64,000 nt of DNA from Protea cynaroides (taxonomy: Eukaryota > Streptophyta > Magnoliopsida > Proteales > Proteaceae). The notes under the pieces are model-generated. The model saw only the letters and a list, made by a program, of their open reading frames with translations. It did not search any database and was not told the origin of the DNA. Where the stretch lies: contig CM053267.1 in assembly GCA_028583415.1 (NCBI GenBank), positions 50,435,414-50,499,413 on the forward strand. Reading direction: 5' to 3'. The position numbers and the translations under genes were made by a program. Below, in pieces: positions 10,701-25,700 of the stretch. Position 1 is the first letter of the stretch; each line of letters starts with the position of its first letter.

Positions 10701-13700
10701 GTCAATGCAGTATATTTTTATTAATTTCTTGGGGGGTAAATATAACTAATTTCAAAGAATGGTACTGGCATCCTACATGTCCATAATTCGATATTATTTT
10801 AGGCATTCAAGAATTTTCTGTAAAGCTGCAACTGAGAGAAACAGTTTAGTCATGCTAACCGTGGAAAGGGTCGGTACAGTTGTGGGATCAAAGTCTTCAC
10901 AGTGGCTGGGATCAATAGGAACACAAACACGGCCTGATGAAACAAGCAATAATTCAGTGAGTTATTTTGTATTGAGATATGATTAGCATCTTCCACCGAA
11001 TCAATCAAAAATTGAAAGATGTTTGCCACCAATAACTAATCAATCTAAATGAAAACATGTCTAAGAATAAGAAATGTAGCAAATCAACTTGTTACTCAAG
11101 TCTGTAAAAGCCAGTTCCAAGGAGCAATGGGCCAAAACATAGCCAATTAAAGCTTTATTTTACTACATCTCTGCTACTCCAGTCAAGGCAGAAACGTGAT
11201 CTGTAAGTGTTTTGGTATCCAAAGGTGAGCCAATAAATACATGATGACTAGGCATTGCTTATGCAGCCAAATTTGAGCATGCAAGCAAGCACACACACAC
11301 ACACACATGCCAACATCCACAAATAAAACACAAATACATATGATTAAAAGCTTAGATCAAGTAATAAAGGTTTTTTTTTTCTAAGTTCAGGATTTGACAA
11401 AAGTGAAAGCATAGGTGCTTTCAGGCTACTCAAAAGGCCTTAACGAATTGACTTATCAATTTTTCAGGCTACTCAAAAGGCCTAAACGAATTGACTTATC
11501 AATTTTGTAAGGGATTCAGTGGTCAGATGAGCCTCTTGCTTCTACTTAATAAATTATCTAGACTTATCAGGAAAAGAAATGTTAATGACGTTACCTTCTA
11601 TTAAGAGATAAAAGATTAACATAAGTTTCGAGGTATGTTATTTATAGTAGACAAATCTCCCACCTCGTTTCTCAACTGACTCTACTTCGGTGCAACTGAT
11701 GACTTCTAGGAGCTTCTGGCTAATCAATTGATTGACTAACTCTTTAACAGCACTATATTCTACATGACTAGAAGTCTCCAGCAATTTAAGAGAGCTAAAT
11801 CTGGTTCTATGTAAGTACAAGCCATGTCCCACCTGGTATCCATTAACTTACTCTACTTCAGTGCAAGTGATGAATTCTAGCAGGTCAAGTGATTAACTCC
11901 TCGTTGCCAAGGTAATGCTTCAACTACATGACTAAAATACTCATGCTGAAGACAACCAGAGGCAACGAATATTACATTTTTTTTTCTTCATACATATTTT
12001 TAAAGATGAATTAGACCTTAGACGAGTTATAATACTGACCTGTTTTTGGGTGCACACAGAATGGTGCCTTCAGCAAATGATTCATGTGTTTTGAAACCTA
12101 TGTGAAATCAGACATGATCAGTGAGAAGGGAAAAACAGATCTAAAAGAGTTTATTTTTTCACATTAGTATCAACCATCCACTGATAAGGGTTCTCCACAG
12201 ACCTCCATATCAATTCTGGGATAGGCATAAGTGAATATAATCTCTTCGACACACTTCCGAAGCCCCTGGAAAAGCATACAGAGGTCAAGAGGAAACCATT
12301 TTCAGATAAAACACCAATAAAATTGCTTTTGAAGTAATGCAGTCAACAGTTATTGCACTAGAATGATACAAATATGTGGCAGATAAACAAGAAGATCATA
12401 AGTAGAAAGTTCATATTCTTCAGTCATTGATAAACAATTTGTTGGACAATACTCGACAGATTCTCCGGTCAAAATACGGGAAAACTCCATTCAATTCTCG
12501 ATGGAAACGGAGTTTTGCGTACAACGCTTGAGAAAAACCTTCTTTGTCGCCTACCTATAGCTATAACAGTGTGATAGAAGTCCTAACCTAACCTAACCTA
12601 TAGCAAGAGTAGTGCTAAGCGAATGCCTGCATCGATTGACAGTCCCCTTTATCGAGAAAAACCACAGTATACTTGGGAATAGCTAGGTCCCCGATCCGGT
12701 GCCAATGAAGCCAATCTTTATCTCCACGCTGGACGTGGTTTTGATTTTCATGTTCCGGTTCAGCAGGGGTCCTTCTATTCGTCTGGGGAGCTTCTTACCC
12801 TTCCCTGGGATTTTTCTTTTTCAACGAACCCCAGGCACGAATAATAAGAGTCGTCCGTTTAATCAGACGCTCCCAGCAACGAACACCTTCCTACTGCAAG
12901 GTGAGGCTCCGCCCTTCCCCTAGAATCCACTCCGGGTCGGAGGTGGAATAAGAAAGAGGCTGCTGCTTCAGATAGGAATAGTTGGATAATGCTCCGCTCG
13001 GAAGGAAGAGGCTTTTTCGCCAAGTCGAATAGGTTTATGAGACAGCATTGAAAACTGCGCAGTTCGCACGAATGAGAAAAAAAAAAGGCGGCTACCCATA
13101 TTAATATCATGTAGTCACCTACAAACTAGGACGTCACATTAATTTGCCGAGATAAATAGATTATCAGCATTTTTAAAGATAAAATCATAAAGTGATTAAT
13201 ACAGATGGTCCACCGATATTTTCGATGGTCCACCCATTATTTAGATGGTCCAGATCTACCAGGTCAGACCACAACATGGCACAGAACTGTTACAGGCTTC
13301 AAACATGCAGCACTATAATATAAAACTTTTGGCCCTTTTAAACAAAATAAAAACTCACCTGAGAATAAAATGCAAGAAAATAACTTAAACTTAGTGGAAG
13401 AATAGAACACATGCATTTCAATCATACACAGGAATAATAAAGTCAGAATCTGGCAAAATGCCTCAAGTAGGATTTAAATTTCGGAAATGTCTAGAAGAGC
13501 ACAAGTCCTTTATCTAGAGCACCCCATATGTGATTGGATGTAGTAGTATCTGCTTTCAATGACAAATAAGATGCCTGGAACTCTGGAAGTACCTAAGCAG
13601 ATAATGGGGGTCTTCTAAATAAGAGACCCGGCAGTTTTCCCAGCATTGCTCTTTAAAATTCAGTACACATAAATGCTGAAAATAGACCATGTCCTAGTAT

Positions 13701-16700
13701 CAATACATATTAAGTAACACTAAGCCTTGTATGTGCAGTAGCAAAGAAGTTGGAGGAAAAGGAAGGTGGCCTTTAACCCCTATCAACATCTATTAATTAA
13801 GGGGAAAAAAAAACTAAATTTGGAATTTAACCTCAAAATAGTTTTGAAATCTCAAATTATAATTAATCAAATTCTAGTTTTATAAAAATTTAAGGAAAAA
13901 AAAAAGATTAATTACACACTGGCACCTTCATTCCCCTTCAATAACCTATTAAGTAATATTTTTTGAAATCTCATTCGAGTAACAATCCTATTTTCAATTA
14001 ATAAAATGAGACACTATGATTACATCTGTAAACCTGCATACAGAAACAAACTTAAAAAGTGCTGTTAAACTTGAAGGTGTGCGTTAGAGTCGAGACTAAG
14101 GTTAGCGTTAGATAGCGCAAACCAGTTATCATTAGTTTTAGTTAGGGGTATTATGGTCTCTTGTTACTTTTGGTTGTCTTATTTTCTTTAATAATCATGT
14201 AAGGGTTAGTTATGTAATTGCAGTCTCTTTTAGTCATTATAAATAAAAGGTGTGTGGGAGAGGATTATTACCTCTTCTCTTTTTCTCCATTCAACATGGT
14301 ATCAGAGCCTCCCTAGGCTGCTGCCATCCCTCCTCTCTTCTTTTCCTTTTTTCTTTTCCACCAATATTTCTTAGAATTCCTGCCATTAGATCTGTCCCTG
14401 CTGCCAAGCCTGAAACACATCTCCAACCATCTTCAACCACACAGCCGAGATCCAGTCTATCACCACCACCCAGAAAACCTGCAGTAATTCCTTCCATTAG
14501 CCCTAATCTTCCACTTACTGATTAGCCCTAATCACAACTGTCGTAACCCCCATTAGCCCTCCTTTAGCCTGAAAAAACATCTAACCAGGCCTGCCGTGAC
14601 CTTCCATACTCTGTTCAGACCTACCGTAATCATCTCCTACTCTGTTTAGACCTGCCGTAGCCTGCCCAGATCTGCTGTAACTCCCTGCAGCCTTCAATCT
14701 GATTACCGGCACTATTTTTCTCAATCCAAGACCTACCGCCTTGATCTGTTGTCATCCCAAAGGAACTAGGAAACTCTGCATTAGTCTTAACAGAGCTGCT
14801 GAAGAATCAGATTTTCTAAAGTTTGTGAAGAGATGATCTAAATCAGTTTAAACAAATTCTTGTGATGTGTTGCCATGTATCTGTTATTAAAGCGATATAC
14901 TGTGAAGAGATCAACCTAATAGCCAACCTCGATCCTTCCATGCTAGTTTGAAGATTGAAAATTGCTGCATATGGGTCTCCTGTTCCTATTAGAGTGATAC
15001 ACGGCATCCCAAATAAAGGTATTTTATATTGTTGAATATTTATTCTTATGACTGATTACTCTTAAGTGAATTCCCCTAACATGGAGACCTCTAAGATAGA
15101 ATTCTCCTCTATTCCCCTAAATCCTATTAAGCTAGATGGGACAAATTATTTGATGTGGTCTAAAACAGCACAGATGGCCATCTCTACGAGAGGCCTATTG
15201 GATTACATTAATAGTAAAAAAAAGGCTCCTACTCTTACTGATAATCTTTATGAAAAATGAGCATCTGAGAATTTTATTGTAATGGCACATTTGATTGGAT
15301 CTACGGAACCCAAGATTGGGAGAGGTTATATTTTGCTATCTAATACAACTGAGATTTGGAAGGCCACAAAAGAAACTTATTCCCAAGTTGGAAACTACTC
15401 CTTGATTTATGACCATCACGTAAAGACTGGTGCTAATAAGCAACGGGATATCACTGTCTCCCAATATTACTCTAAGCTGCCCAGTCTGTGGTAGGAATTT
15501 GACTATTATGATACTTTTATAGCTGTCTGTTCTACTGATGCTGCGGCAATGAAAAGTGCCAAAGACAAGCTTCATGTGTATAATTTTCTGGTTGGACTTA
15601 ATATTGAATTTGATCAGATTTGTGCCCAAATCCTCAGTAGAGAGCCATTACCATCATTAGAGCAGGCTTATGCTCTGGTCCAATCTTCATACATCCATGA
15701 TGCCCCCTCTTCCAGTAGAGAGATCAGCTCTCCAGACTACTCAGCCCAGTGGTTCTCCTTTTTCCAAACCCACACTTGTTTAGTGTGAATATTGTGGGAA
15801 AGAACGCCATATTAAAGAAACTTGCTGGAAATTGTATGGCAAACCAGCTGACTTTGAGACCAAGAGGCATGACAAGAACCTACAGAGGACCAAAAATTAT
15901 TGAGCACCACAGGTAAATTAGACTGAGACTTGTCCTCTTACTGGGATGTTACCTACACTATCAACTGAAGAACTTCAGGCACTCAAGAATCTATTAAGGC
16001 CATCCGCTACAGTTCAAGTCGCTCCTCCAATGCCAACTGCCACTCCACGTTCATACTTTGTACAATCAATTATCTCTCATGTGGGTCTGTCTGCTTCTTC
16101 TGTCACTTGCCCATGGGTTATGGAGTACTGACCACATGACTAGGTCAGCCAATTCGTTCTTCCTGTATTCTTCCTCTTCTGGAAAAGATGCAATCCGAGT
16201 TGCAGATGAGTCCCTTTCTCCTATATCTGGAAAGGGTTCCATCCGTTGTTCCCTTACTCTTACTTTGCAATCAATTCTTCACGTACCGAGTTTTTCTACA
16301 AATTTACTTTATATTAGTAATCTCACTAAATCTCTTAACTACAAAGTAACATTTTTCCCTTCCTCGTGTGAAATTCAAGATCCAGAGAGCGATAAGACAA
16401 TTGGACATGGTAGATTGCATGGTGATCTCTACTTGCTTGCAGATGGTCCTTCTGTGCCTCCTTCGTCACCACCACAGACTACACATCATCTCTATTCCGC
16501 TGTGAGCACACTCCAGCAGTGGCATCGCTGTCATGATCTCCCTTCCCCAGTTTTTATCCCATTTGTTTCCTTCCCTTTCCAAGCATTGTAATAAAAACGA
16601 GTTATTATGCGAAGCATGTATTCTTGCTAAGCAGGCTCGTACAATTTATTTACCTATATTTAATAGAAGCATTAATATGTTTAATTTGGTTCATTCTGAT

Positions 16701-19700
16701 GTCTGGGGTCCAACTAGAACAACCTCAATCTCTGGCCACAAATTATTTGTAACTTTCATTGATTGTCACACTAGGACTACTTGGGTGTACCTAATGCATC
16801 AAAAAAGTGAAGTTTTTGAGTGTTTCAGCCAATTTCATAAAATGATTCAGACTCAGTTTCAGACAGCAATCAAAGTTCTTAGGAGTGACAATGGGTGAGA
16901 ATATCTTGATAGACACTTTCAGAGATATCTATCTGATCATGGGATCATACATCAAACAAGTTGTGTTGACATCTTAGCTCAGAATGGGGTTGCAGAAAGG
17001 AAAAACCGGCATCTACTTGAAACAACTCGGGCTCTTATGTTTGAGGGAAATGTGCCAGCAAAATTTTGGAGTGATGTTGTTCTGACAGCAGCCTCTCCTA
17101 TAAATCGGTTGCCATCAAGGATACTACACAATAAGGCTCCTCTGGATTTGTTACTTGGTAATCATTCCTTTGGTCTCCCACCAAAGGTATTTGGGTGCGT
17201 CTGTTATGCTCGGAACCATCATTCTCATGGCAAACTTAATCCCCGAGGGGTTCACTGCATCTTCCTTGATTACCTAGCCACACAAAAAGGGTATAAATGT
17301 CATCATCCACCATCCTGTTGGACTTTTATCAGCAAAGATGTACTCTTCCATGAAAACATGATGTATTTTCAACCACATCTTCAGGGGGAGACAGATACAG
17401 TTGATCTCGAAAATGTGCCTTTGATTAGACCAGTGGAGATGGAAACAGAAAGAGTCCAAGTAAGAAGCATACCTGCTCCTACTCCTGAAACCAGCATCTT
17501 CACCTACGTTTGCCAGTCCCATGTTCGCTGCCAAGCCTCCGAAAGTTTATAGTCGTGCCAGAAGCAAGCAAGGAAAGACCACTACCATCCAAGCAACTTC
17601 ACATGTCCCTTCGTCAGCCCAGGATCCAAAAACTAACCAAACTCTTGGTAAGGAAATTTCCCTCTCTGATTCCGATTCAAATCTCCTTATTGCCCTTCAT
17701 AAAGGTACTAGGGCTTGCACTCTTCATCCAATCTCTAATTTTGTTTCATACGACTCGTTATCTCCTTCTTTCCACGCATTTGTGTCTTCTCTTTCCTCTG
17801 TGTTTATTCCTTAGAAATGGTAAGATGTAATTTTGGATGAGCAATGGAAAACTACAATGATGGAAGAAATGAGAGCCTTGAAGAAGAACAATACTTGGGA
17901 CCTTGTTTCTCTCCCACCGGGTAAGAAACCAGTAGGGTGCAAATGGGTTTTCACAGTCAAGCAGAACAGTGATGGCAAAGTAGATCAGTATAAAGCAAGG
18001 CTAGTAGCCCATGGATTCACACAGACATGGTATTAATTATCAAGAAACTTTTGCACTAGTGGCTAAAATGACAACAATAAGGGTTCTCTTGGCATGTGTT
18101 GTCCATCACAATTGGGATCTGCAACAGCTTGATGTAAAGAATGTCTTCCTGCATGGTGAACTTAAAGAGGAAGTGTATATGAAATGTCCACCTGGGTTTA
18201 CAGATGCAAATACGTATGGAAAGGTATGTAAATTGAAGCGCTCACTTAATGGACTCAAGCAGTCCCCTAGAGCATGTTTTGGTTGACTGCATAAGGCCAT
18301 GACAGCATGTGGCTATGCACAGAGTAATGCTGATCATACATTATTTATTAAGCATTCGTCTGAAAGTTTTATTGCTCTTTTGGTATATGTGGATGATATC
18401 ATAGTCACTGGAAATAGTGACAAGGAAATAAAAAAACTCAAGGTATTTCTCGGGAAGGAGTTTAAAATTAAAAATTTGGGAAAGCTTAGATACTTTTTTG
18501 GGATTGATGTTCTGCAAAAGGCATATTTCTTTCTCAGAGGAAGTACATCCTTGATCTTCTATCAAAGACAGGTTTGCTAGGCTGCAAGTCGTATGCTACT
18601 CCACTAGATGCAATTACCAAACTAAAGAAAAAAGAAGGAGCACCAACAGATAAAGGGAGATATCAAAATTTGGTTGGAAGGTTAATCTACTTATCCCATA
18701 CAAAACCAGACATAGCATTTGCAGTTAGCCTGGTGAGTGAGTTTATGCATGATCCCTATTCTACGCATTTGGAAACTGTCTATAGGATTCTTCATTACCT
18801 AAAGGCAGCTCCAAGAAAGGGGATCCTACTCTCACCACATGATGATTTCAAAGTCGAAGTTTATACGGATGCTGACTGGGCAAGCAATCCGGATAGGAAA
18901 TCTATTTCTGGTTACTGCACCTTTGTGGGAGGAATGTTAGTCACTTGGCGCAGTAAAAAACAGAACGTCGTGGCACGTTCTAGTGCAAAAGCTGAATTCA
19001 GAGCAATGGCTCAAGGCATATGTAAACTTCTATGGTTGAAAGGTCTATTTATTGACTTGAAAGTTGATTGTTCTCAACCTATGATTTTCTATTGTGATAA
19101 TAAAGCCACTATTAGCATTGCCAACGATCCAGTTCAGCATTATCGAACTAAGCATGTTGAAATAGATCGTCATTTTATTAAAGAAAAAGCTCGAGAGCAA
19201 TCAAATTCAGATTCCACATGTCAGATCCAAAGATCAACTGGCCGATATCTTCACAAAGACTTACATGTCAAGTCATTCCAAATAATATTGCCCAAGTTGG
19301 GAATGCATGATATTTATACACCAACTTGAGGGGAAGTGTTAAGAGTCGAGACTAAGGTTAGCGCTAGATAGCACTAACCAGTTATCGTTAGTTTTAGATA
19401 GGGGTATTATGGTCTCTTGTTAGTATTGGTTTTGTCTTATTCCCTTTAATAATGATGTAAGGGTTAGTTATGTAATTGCAGTTTCTTTTAGTCATTATAA
19501 ATAAAAGGTATGGGAGAGGATTATTACCTCTTCTCTTTTTCTCCATTCAACAGTGTGAAACTCTAGAGCTTAAGCATCTACTATGAATGGCAGAAAAAAG
19601 GTTCACCGTAATTAATCTAATCATAATCTTAGATCGTGACGGTGCAAATACATTCCGTGCCCTTAACCCAACTCAAGCTGAAGAGATTTATTCAATGGTC

Positions 19701-22700
19701 ACCGCTAACCATTTTTGGTCCAAAATTTTTGGGGTTGCTACGTTGCACATTGAAATTTGAAACCCATCCTTTGAAGTTTGAACCGTCTCATGAGTCAAGC
19801 CTCAAATTACAAGTTTTACATCTAAAAATTAAAACTGACCAGAATTAATGCTTTACAAAATGTGGTTAGTTTGTTTAGGGAAACAGAAGGGGTGCATGTG
19901 TCCGCACTTAAGTGATGGGAGTCTAACCACAAATATTCAATAGTTAGACAAGTAATAATGAAAGCTTATTGTCTGTACTAAAGTAAGCAACTTTAAAGCC
20001 TTCCCTGCCACCAGAGTCCTCATCCTATTCAGCTTCCCATTCTCTTTAGTCACCATGCAGTAAGTGCTACTATTATCTTCTATTCCCCACCCCAAAGAAA
20101 AGGAAAAAAAGGTGCTCCTATCATCATTCTCCATGATGCCTTTTGTTGCACAGGGTCAAACCATTTCCCCGCTCTCCTTTTTATCAACTACAGGGGAGAC
20201 CCATACACTCTTTCAGATGTAATATTTTTTTGTGCTGACAACCTTAGATCTCAAAGCCATCTTCTTAGTTCACCATATCTTATTAATGCAAATACAGTCC
20301 TAAAGAAAGATTCATAAACTGACTAGCAGAACTAGGATAACCAAATAAAAGAACAGCACTGTTTAGGTAGAAATATGATATAACTCAAATCCGAGAAAAT
20401 ACAAATCAGAGAAAATAGGATGACCTGATTTCCTGGTCGAGTACAATATGCAAACCAGATTCCAAACCAGAAAACTAGCCCACAACAGGATCGAAAACAG
20501 AGAAGCAAAACCAGAATTTGGAAAACTTTAATAACAGAAATCAGAAATCTCAGAACAAGTTTGATCATAAAAATAAAAAAACATAATATTCCACATTAGT
20601 GAAAATGAAATCTTATGTAGTATAAAAATAAAGCAAATCCTTTTTCAATACCTTCAGTTCAATAGTCTATTCTACTAACAGAATCAACCTGTAGAATTTG
20701 GGCCAAGTCCGAAAAAAGAAGAGAGAAATCTAGAAGAACCCCAAAAATTTTGGACCAAACAACCTTAGAACTGATATCAAAATTTAAAAAATAACAGTGT
20801 AACAGAATCTCAGTTTCAGTTTAGAGCAAATAAAGAATAGTTATTTGTAAGCTATTTGCAACAGAACACCAAATGGATTAGAATTAGGACACCTTCCGTT
20901 TTTCCCTAATTGCATGATTATAATCTGTACCAGCAATGGCGATTTTTTTTTATAATTAAGCAATGACAGGTCTGATGTTGTAGGAGAACAGGTCCAGTGA
21001 TCTAACAGGATTCGGGAATCATTTAGCGAACTTTGATTGAGATCTGATGGTTAGATGTCAACTTATAGAGGAATCCTTTTAGCACCGGAATTCTAGTTTG
21101 GAAACAAGAATCAACAGAATTAGATGGTAGATAAGATGTATTCTAGTCTGTCTAAACAACTTGACATTATTTTAAAAGGACTAAAGATACTTAACAGTCT
21201 CACAATTTATGGTTTCTAGAAGAAACCTAATTGCCCCATTCTTGAACCGTAGGGCTGATTTTGAACAAGAAACTAGTTCAAAGTTGGACCAGATGAACCA
21301 CAGACCGTTCTTTTCCTCTTTCCTACTGCTGGAGGTCTGCATTAACAATGAACCTTGAACAAAATCAGAGATGCCACACAGGGTATAGAGAGCAGAAAAT
21401 TCAGAGCTGTCATTGAGAGAAGGATATAAAGAAAGGAAGAAAACGAGGCTAAAAATCCACCTAAGCCCCACTTGGAATCCTCCAAGCACTCTAATGAATC
21501 CACAGCAGCAAAACTTCAAAAACATTAAAAGTCATATTTCATAAATTCGTGTCTAAGGTCACTACATCTACATCTATATAGAGAAGTCATGAACTCTCTA
21601 ACAGTCCTAAAAACTGATTTCGAATTCAATCTACCACTTGGAATAGTGAAAATCTATAACAGATCTTCTTCTTCTTCTCCAATGACAGCAGCGGGAGGCT
21701 GCTGCTCTTCTTCTTCCTTCTACTTCTTATTTGGAATCACAAGAGAAGCTCTTGCTTCATAGTTCCGCAGCCTCAGGTGACGTCTCTGAAAAACAGGGAT
21801 TTTCAGGAATTAGTATCAAGCATATTGGCCACTGTCTCCTAAGTATCAAACCATACAAACCGATACAGAGACAATACTTTATTTTTTCCAACAAAATAAG
21901 TCTTGCACCAGTCAGAATTGTATCGATACCGGTCCATACCGATACATATCAACCCATACGCACTAATACTAACCTATACTTAAATCCCTGAGTAGCACTG
22001 CTAGACCTAGGAACCAGAAACTCAAACTCAGCAGAACTCATATTCTTGGAGAACAAATATTCAGGAACTAGAATGCAAAAATTTAAGCTAGTCAAGTAGA
22101 TTTCAGGAAGTAATTCTAGTAGAAGATAACCACAATTAGTCAGAAAACAGGGAAGCTGCAGGCTCTATAAGTTAGAAGAACACGGAACTGTTAACCAGTA
22201 GAAAGAAGTAGAAATAAAAGAAGTGATAAAACAGACCAGGGATCGTTCTAGTAAAAGATAACCAGACATAGAAAACAGGGGAGCCGCAGCTTCTATAAAT
22301 TAGAGCATTGAACTGTCAATTAGTAGAAAGAAGTAGAAATAAAAGAAGTGATAGAACAAGCCAGGAATCCACCTGAAACCCCCTTGTTATCGTGACTTGG
22401 ACCCAAACCTATCATTGAATCCAAGAAGAATCTTGAAAATGAATTCAATAAAATATACTGAAGACAATTTTTGAAAATAGTATCATAATTTTCAGAAGCA
22501 ACCATCATAAAAGATAAGGATCAGGAAATAGTACTGGTGTGTCCAACAGCATGGCCATTTATTATTTCTCAATAAGACCTCTTATCTGATGGTGTTGAAG
22601 CTGGGGGCTTCTCCACCTATTAAACATGTATTAAAATGCTGAAGATGTGTTAACAGAGTTAGGATTAAGCAATCTTTATATTGTACCTTCTGTTTTCCAG

Positions 22701-25700
22701 ACTGTAGCAAACGTTTTAGTTGCTTCCACCGAACAATATTAATGTCTTCTTTTGAAGTGGAAGACCGTCGGGTCTCCTGCCACTTCCCCCAAAGCTCAGA
22801 AGCAATAGCTGCAATGCTGTCAACAACGTTATTATGTAGCTAATTTGCAACATAACAAAGACTTAGTGGGATCTAGCAGACAACAAAAAGGTTTAGTGTT
22901 TCATTTGAACAAAAATAATGATTTTGTTACATTGTTCCGGAATCATATTCAGAATCTTTTCAAATCTCTCTTCAGTTGCAAACAGCTGTTGACCACAAAG
23001 CAATTTCTCCTCAAAGAAAGTCTCCAGAACTTCGTTATATGATCTTCTGCAGAGAAAAAAATAAGCTTGAAGAACTAAAGGGTAACGCCAACTATGGTAA
23101 ACACAAAACAGACAACGCTTACACTAGAAAAGGATGAAGAGGGCCTTGAAAAGAAACCTTCTTATGACTATTTTCATTGCCCTGAAACACAGAATACCAA
23201 CAACAACTACCATAAGACAACATTAAGAAATGAGACGCACATATATAAGGATTGAAGCAATAATACCATACTGCAATAGCACTACCCTGTAGACATGGAA
23301 ATACTCTGCAATTGCAGCCCTCTGCTCATTAGTTAACCTGAAAAATGATGGCGATATGATTCAAGCTTCTAAATTTCAATAGGAATTTACTTTTCACCCC
23401 CAAAAAAAAAATAAAAATAAATAAACAAACCATAGTAAGCAAGAATACTACGTTAAGTAAATTCTAACTCCATTACCTTCTTGCTCTCCCATCACAAACC
23501 CAACAATGAACACCCCGACGACCACTATACACCCAAAGAATGTTATTGAAACCAAAATCATCTGCATTAAAATTGGCAGTAAAATAAATTATAAATTTAA
23601 TAATTTTTATGCAAACCACATGGGCATGCTTAACACAAAAATATGCAACAAAATACTAAAGCCTGGCACCATGTAACTTTGATATTGGCATGTGTTCAAG
23701 TTAAAAGTTTGAAGGCATGTGTTACAAACAACAATGAAAAATTCTTACAGTTCGTGTTTGTAACAAAATAGAAAAAAAAGCTATTCAAAAGCTAGAACTG
23801 TGAGAGCTAGAAGAAAGGAGGGAGAATGTGTGTTTACTCCTCAGCCTACTGCTGTATATATAGAAAGCAAAAGAGAACAAAACCAGAACTGAAGACTCTC
23901 TCCTAGTTACAATCCAACAAGGTAGAAAGACCTAGTCAACAAAGCCAACTCCTAGTTTACTTAAGACACAACCGGCAATGGACATTTATAATTAAGCCCA
24001 CTATAAACATAACGAAAATAAAACCATAGATAATGGGTCAACTAATCAGGCCCATTACTTACATTATTTATTATAACTAAATGGGGGAATGAACCTAAGT
24101 TAAGTGAACCCATTCCCTTACAATAACAGCCCTTATATCTTAACACCCCCTAAAGCTGGAGCATGGGAGAATGTAAGAGCTTTAGCTTGAAACAATGTAA
24201 CAACAGAAGCAGCAACAACAGTGAGAGCTTCAACTTGAAACAATGTATCAACAAAAGCAGCAGCACAATATCAGTCACTGTGAACCAAGCAGCAACAGCA
24301 ATACAAGCTTCACCTTGAACCAATGTATCAACGAAAGCAACAGCAATAATAGTAAAGCAGCATAGTATAGGTTACTGTAAACCAAATAGCAACAGCAACA
24401 AGATTCATCTTTAACCAATGTATACTGGAAGCAACAAAAATAGCAATAGTAGTAAAACAGCATAGTATAGGTTACTATAAACCAAGCAACAATAGCATCA
24501 CAGTGGAGGTCACTATGAACCAAGTAGAAGTAGCATCAGCAGTAGCAGCAAAAGTGTGGCTCCAACACGACCGAAGAGGTAGTAGAGTTTGCATCAAGTG
24601 CACGTAGTAAAGGCTGCATCAGGTGCAAATAGTAGACTTCATCATGAGCATGGCAACTGTTTGCTAAGATCTATGAGAAGGCACAAACATGAGTATCACA
24701 TAGAACATTCCACGTGGACAAATTATGGCAGGAGACATCAACAGTAGGATATCAACCTGCTACCATGGTAGCTCTGCAACTCCCTCCGACTGAGTAGCTG
24801 TATGGCCAGCCCTCTTCTGGACATGGCAGCCGTCCGGACATGGTAGCCCTTTAACCCCTCATGATCCCCCTCAAACCTCCTATGAGCATGTCGATGCCCC
24901 TGCTGAAGAAATCCCTGATCAAACCCCTAATCCATCTCCTTCTTAGTCTAGTGGCAACCCCCCTATTACCGGTATTCAAGGCCGATGGAGCGCTCTCTTC
25001 GAATCAGCCCCTACCACTCTCCCTCTGCAATTTGACCCCCCGACTTATGATGATGTTTCTTCCTTTGCTTCATGTCTGGATAATGACTTCCCAGAAGAGA
25101 TATCCAATTGGTCTAATACTCTAGTAGGTCAGTTTGTGGGGAAGCGACTGCCTTTCCATCTAGTGGAAAAATCCCTTTCCCATCAATGGAACCTTGCGGA
25201 AGGAGTGAAGTTTAGTTTGGGCGACAACGGTACTTTTGTTTTCCGATTTACTAATGAGGATGATAAAACTAATATCCTTAAAAAAGGGATTTGGTATGTC
25301 GCTAGGAAACCAATCATACTTAGGCAGTGGGATGAATTTTTACGGTTTAACAAAATGAACCTAAGGTCTCTTCCCATTTGGGTATCCCTACAGGGATAAC
25401 CCTTCCACCTATGGTGTGCGAAAGCTCTTAGTGCTATTGGATCTGTCATTGGCATGCCTTTATTCTCGGATAGATGCACTCAAGCCCAGACTCGTCTTGC
25501 TTTTGCCCGTATTTGCGTCTCAGTTAGAGCAGTCGCTCCTCTTCCAAACTATGTTACGATTAAGTCTAGGGAAGGCAAATTCTGGAAACAGAGAGTCCAC
25601 TATGAGTGGAAACCGCCACTTTGCACTACTTGCAAAGTATTCGGCCACAACACAGGTACATGCAGGCCGGCTACCAACTCGCAACCTCTGGCTTCTAAAG

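Larger units (their letters stand above)
14082..19552 (+). mobile_element. Ty1/copia retrotransposon, complete outline, coding broken
   Basis: LTRs lie at 14082-14295 and 19337-19552, flanked by GTGTG (14077-14081 and 19553-19557). A primer-binding site TGGTATCAGAGC (14296-14307) matches the initiator-Met tRNA type. A purine run (TTGAGGGGAAG) precedes the 3' LTR. The internal region follows copia order: gag from about 15066 with a CCHC knuckle near 15790, protease, integrase (LHSDVWGP-like near 16690, LRSDNG near 16880, NGVAERKNR near 16985), reverse transcriptase (LVYVDDIIVTG near 18380) and RNase H (YTDADWASNPDRK near 18860). Several stops (near 15258, 15493, 15787, 15901, 16898, 18285) and frame changes make it inactive. 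The two LTRs differ at roughly 15 positions by eye, so it is not recent. It lies in primase intron 11, antisense to the gene. Confidence 0.93.

Noticed and set aside
12583..12602. CCTAACCTAACCTAACCTA run resembling telomere repeat
   Set aside because: Only three CTAAC units of the wrong register for the plant telomere repeat CCCTAAA; too short.
22555..22622. Possible extra primase exon (VEKPPASTPSDKRSY then stop) after coding exon 10
   Set aside because: The exons before (22687) and after (12265) it join in phase to a continuous conserved region, KQK then GLRKCVEEI. This stretch would add a stop. It may be a cryptic or alternative end but is not part of the main frame.
24275..24523. Minus-strand frame rich in Leu, Tyr and Cys
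   Set aside because: It is translation of the CAGCAA-type minisatellite, not a protein.
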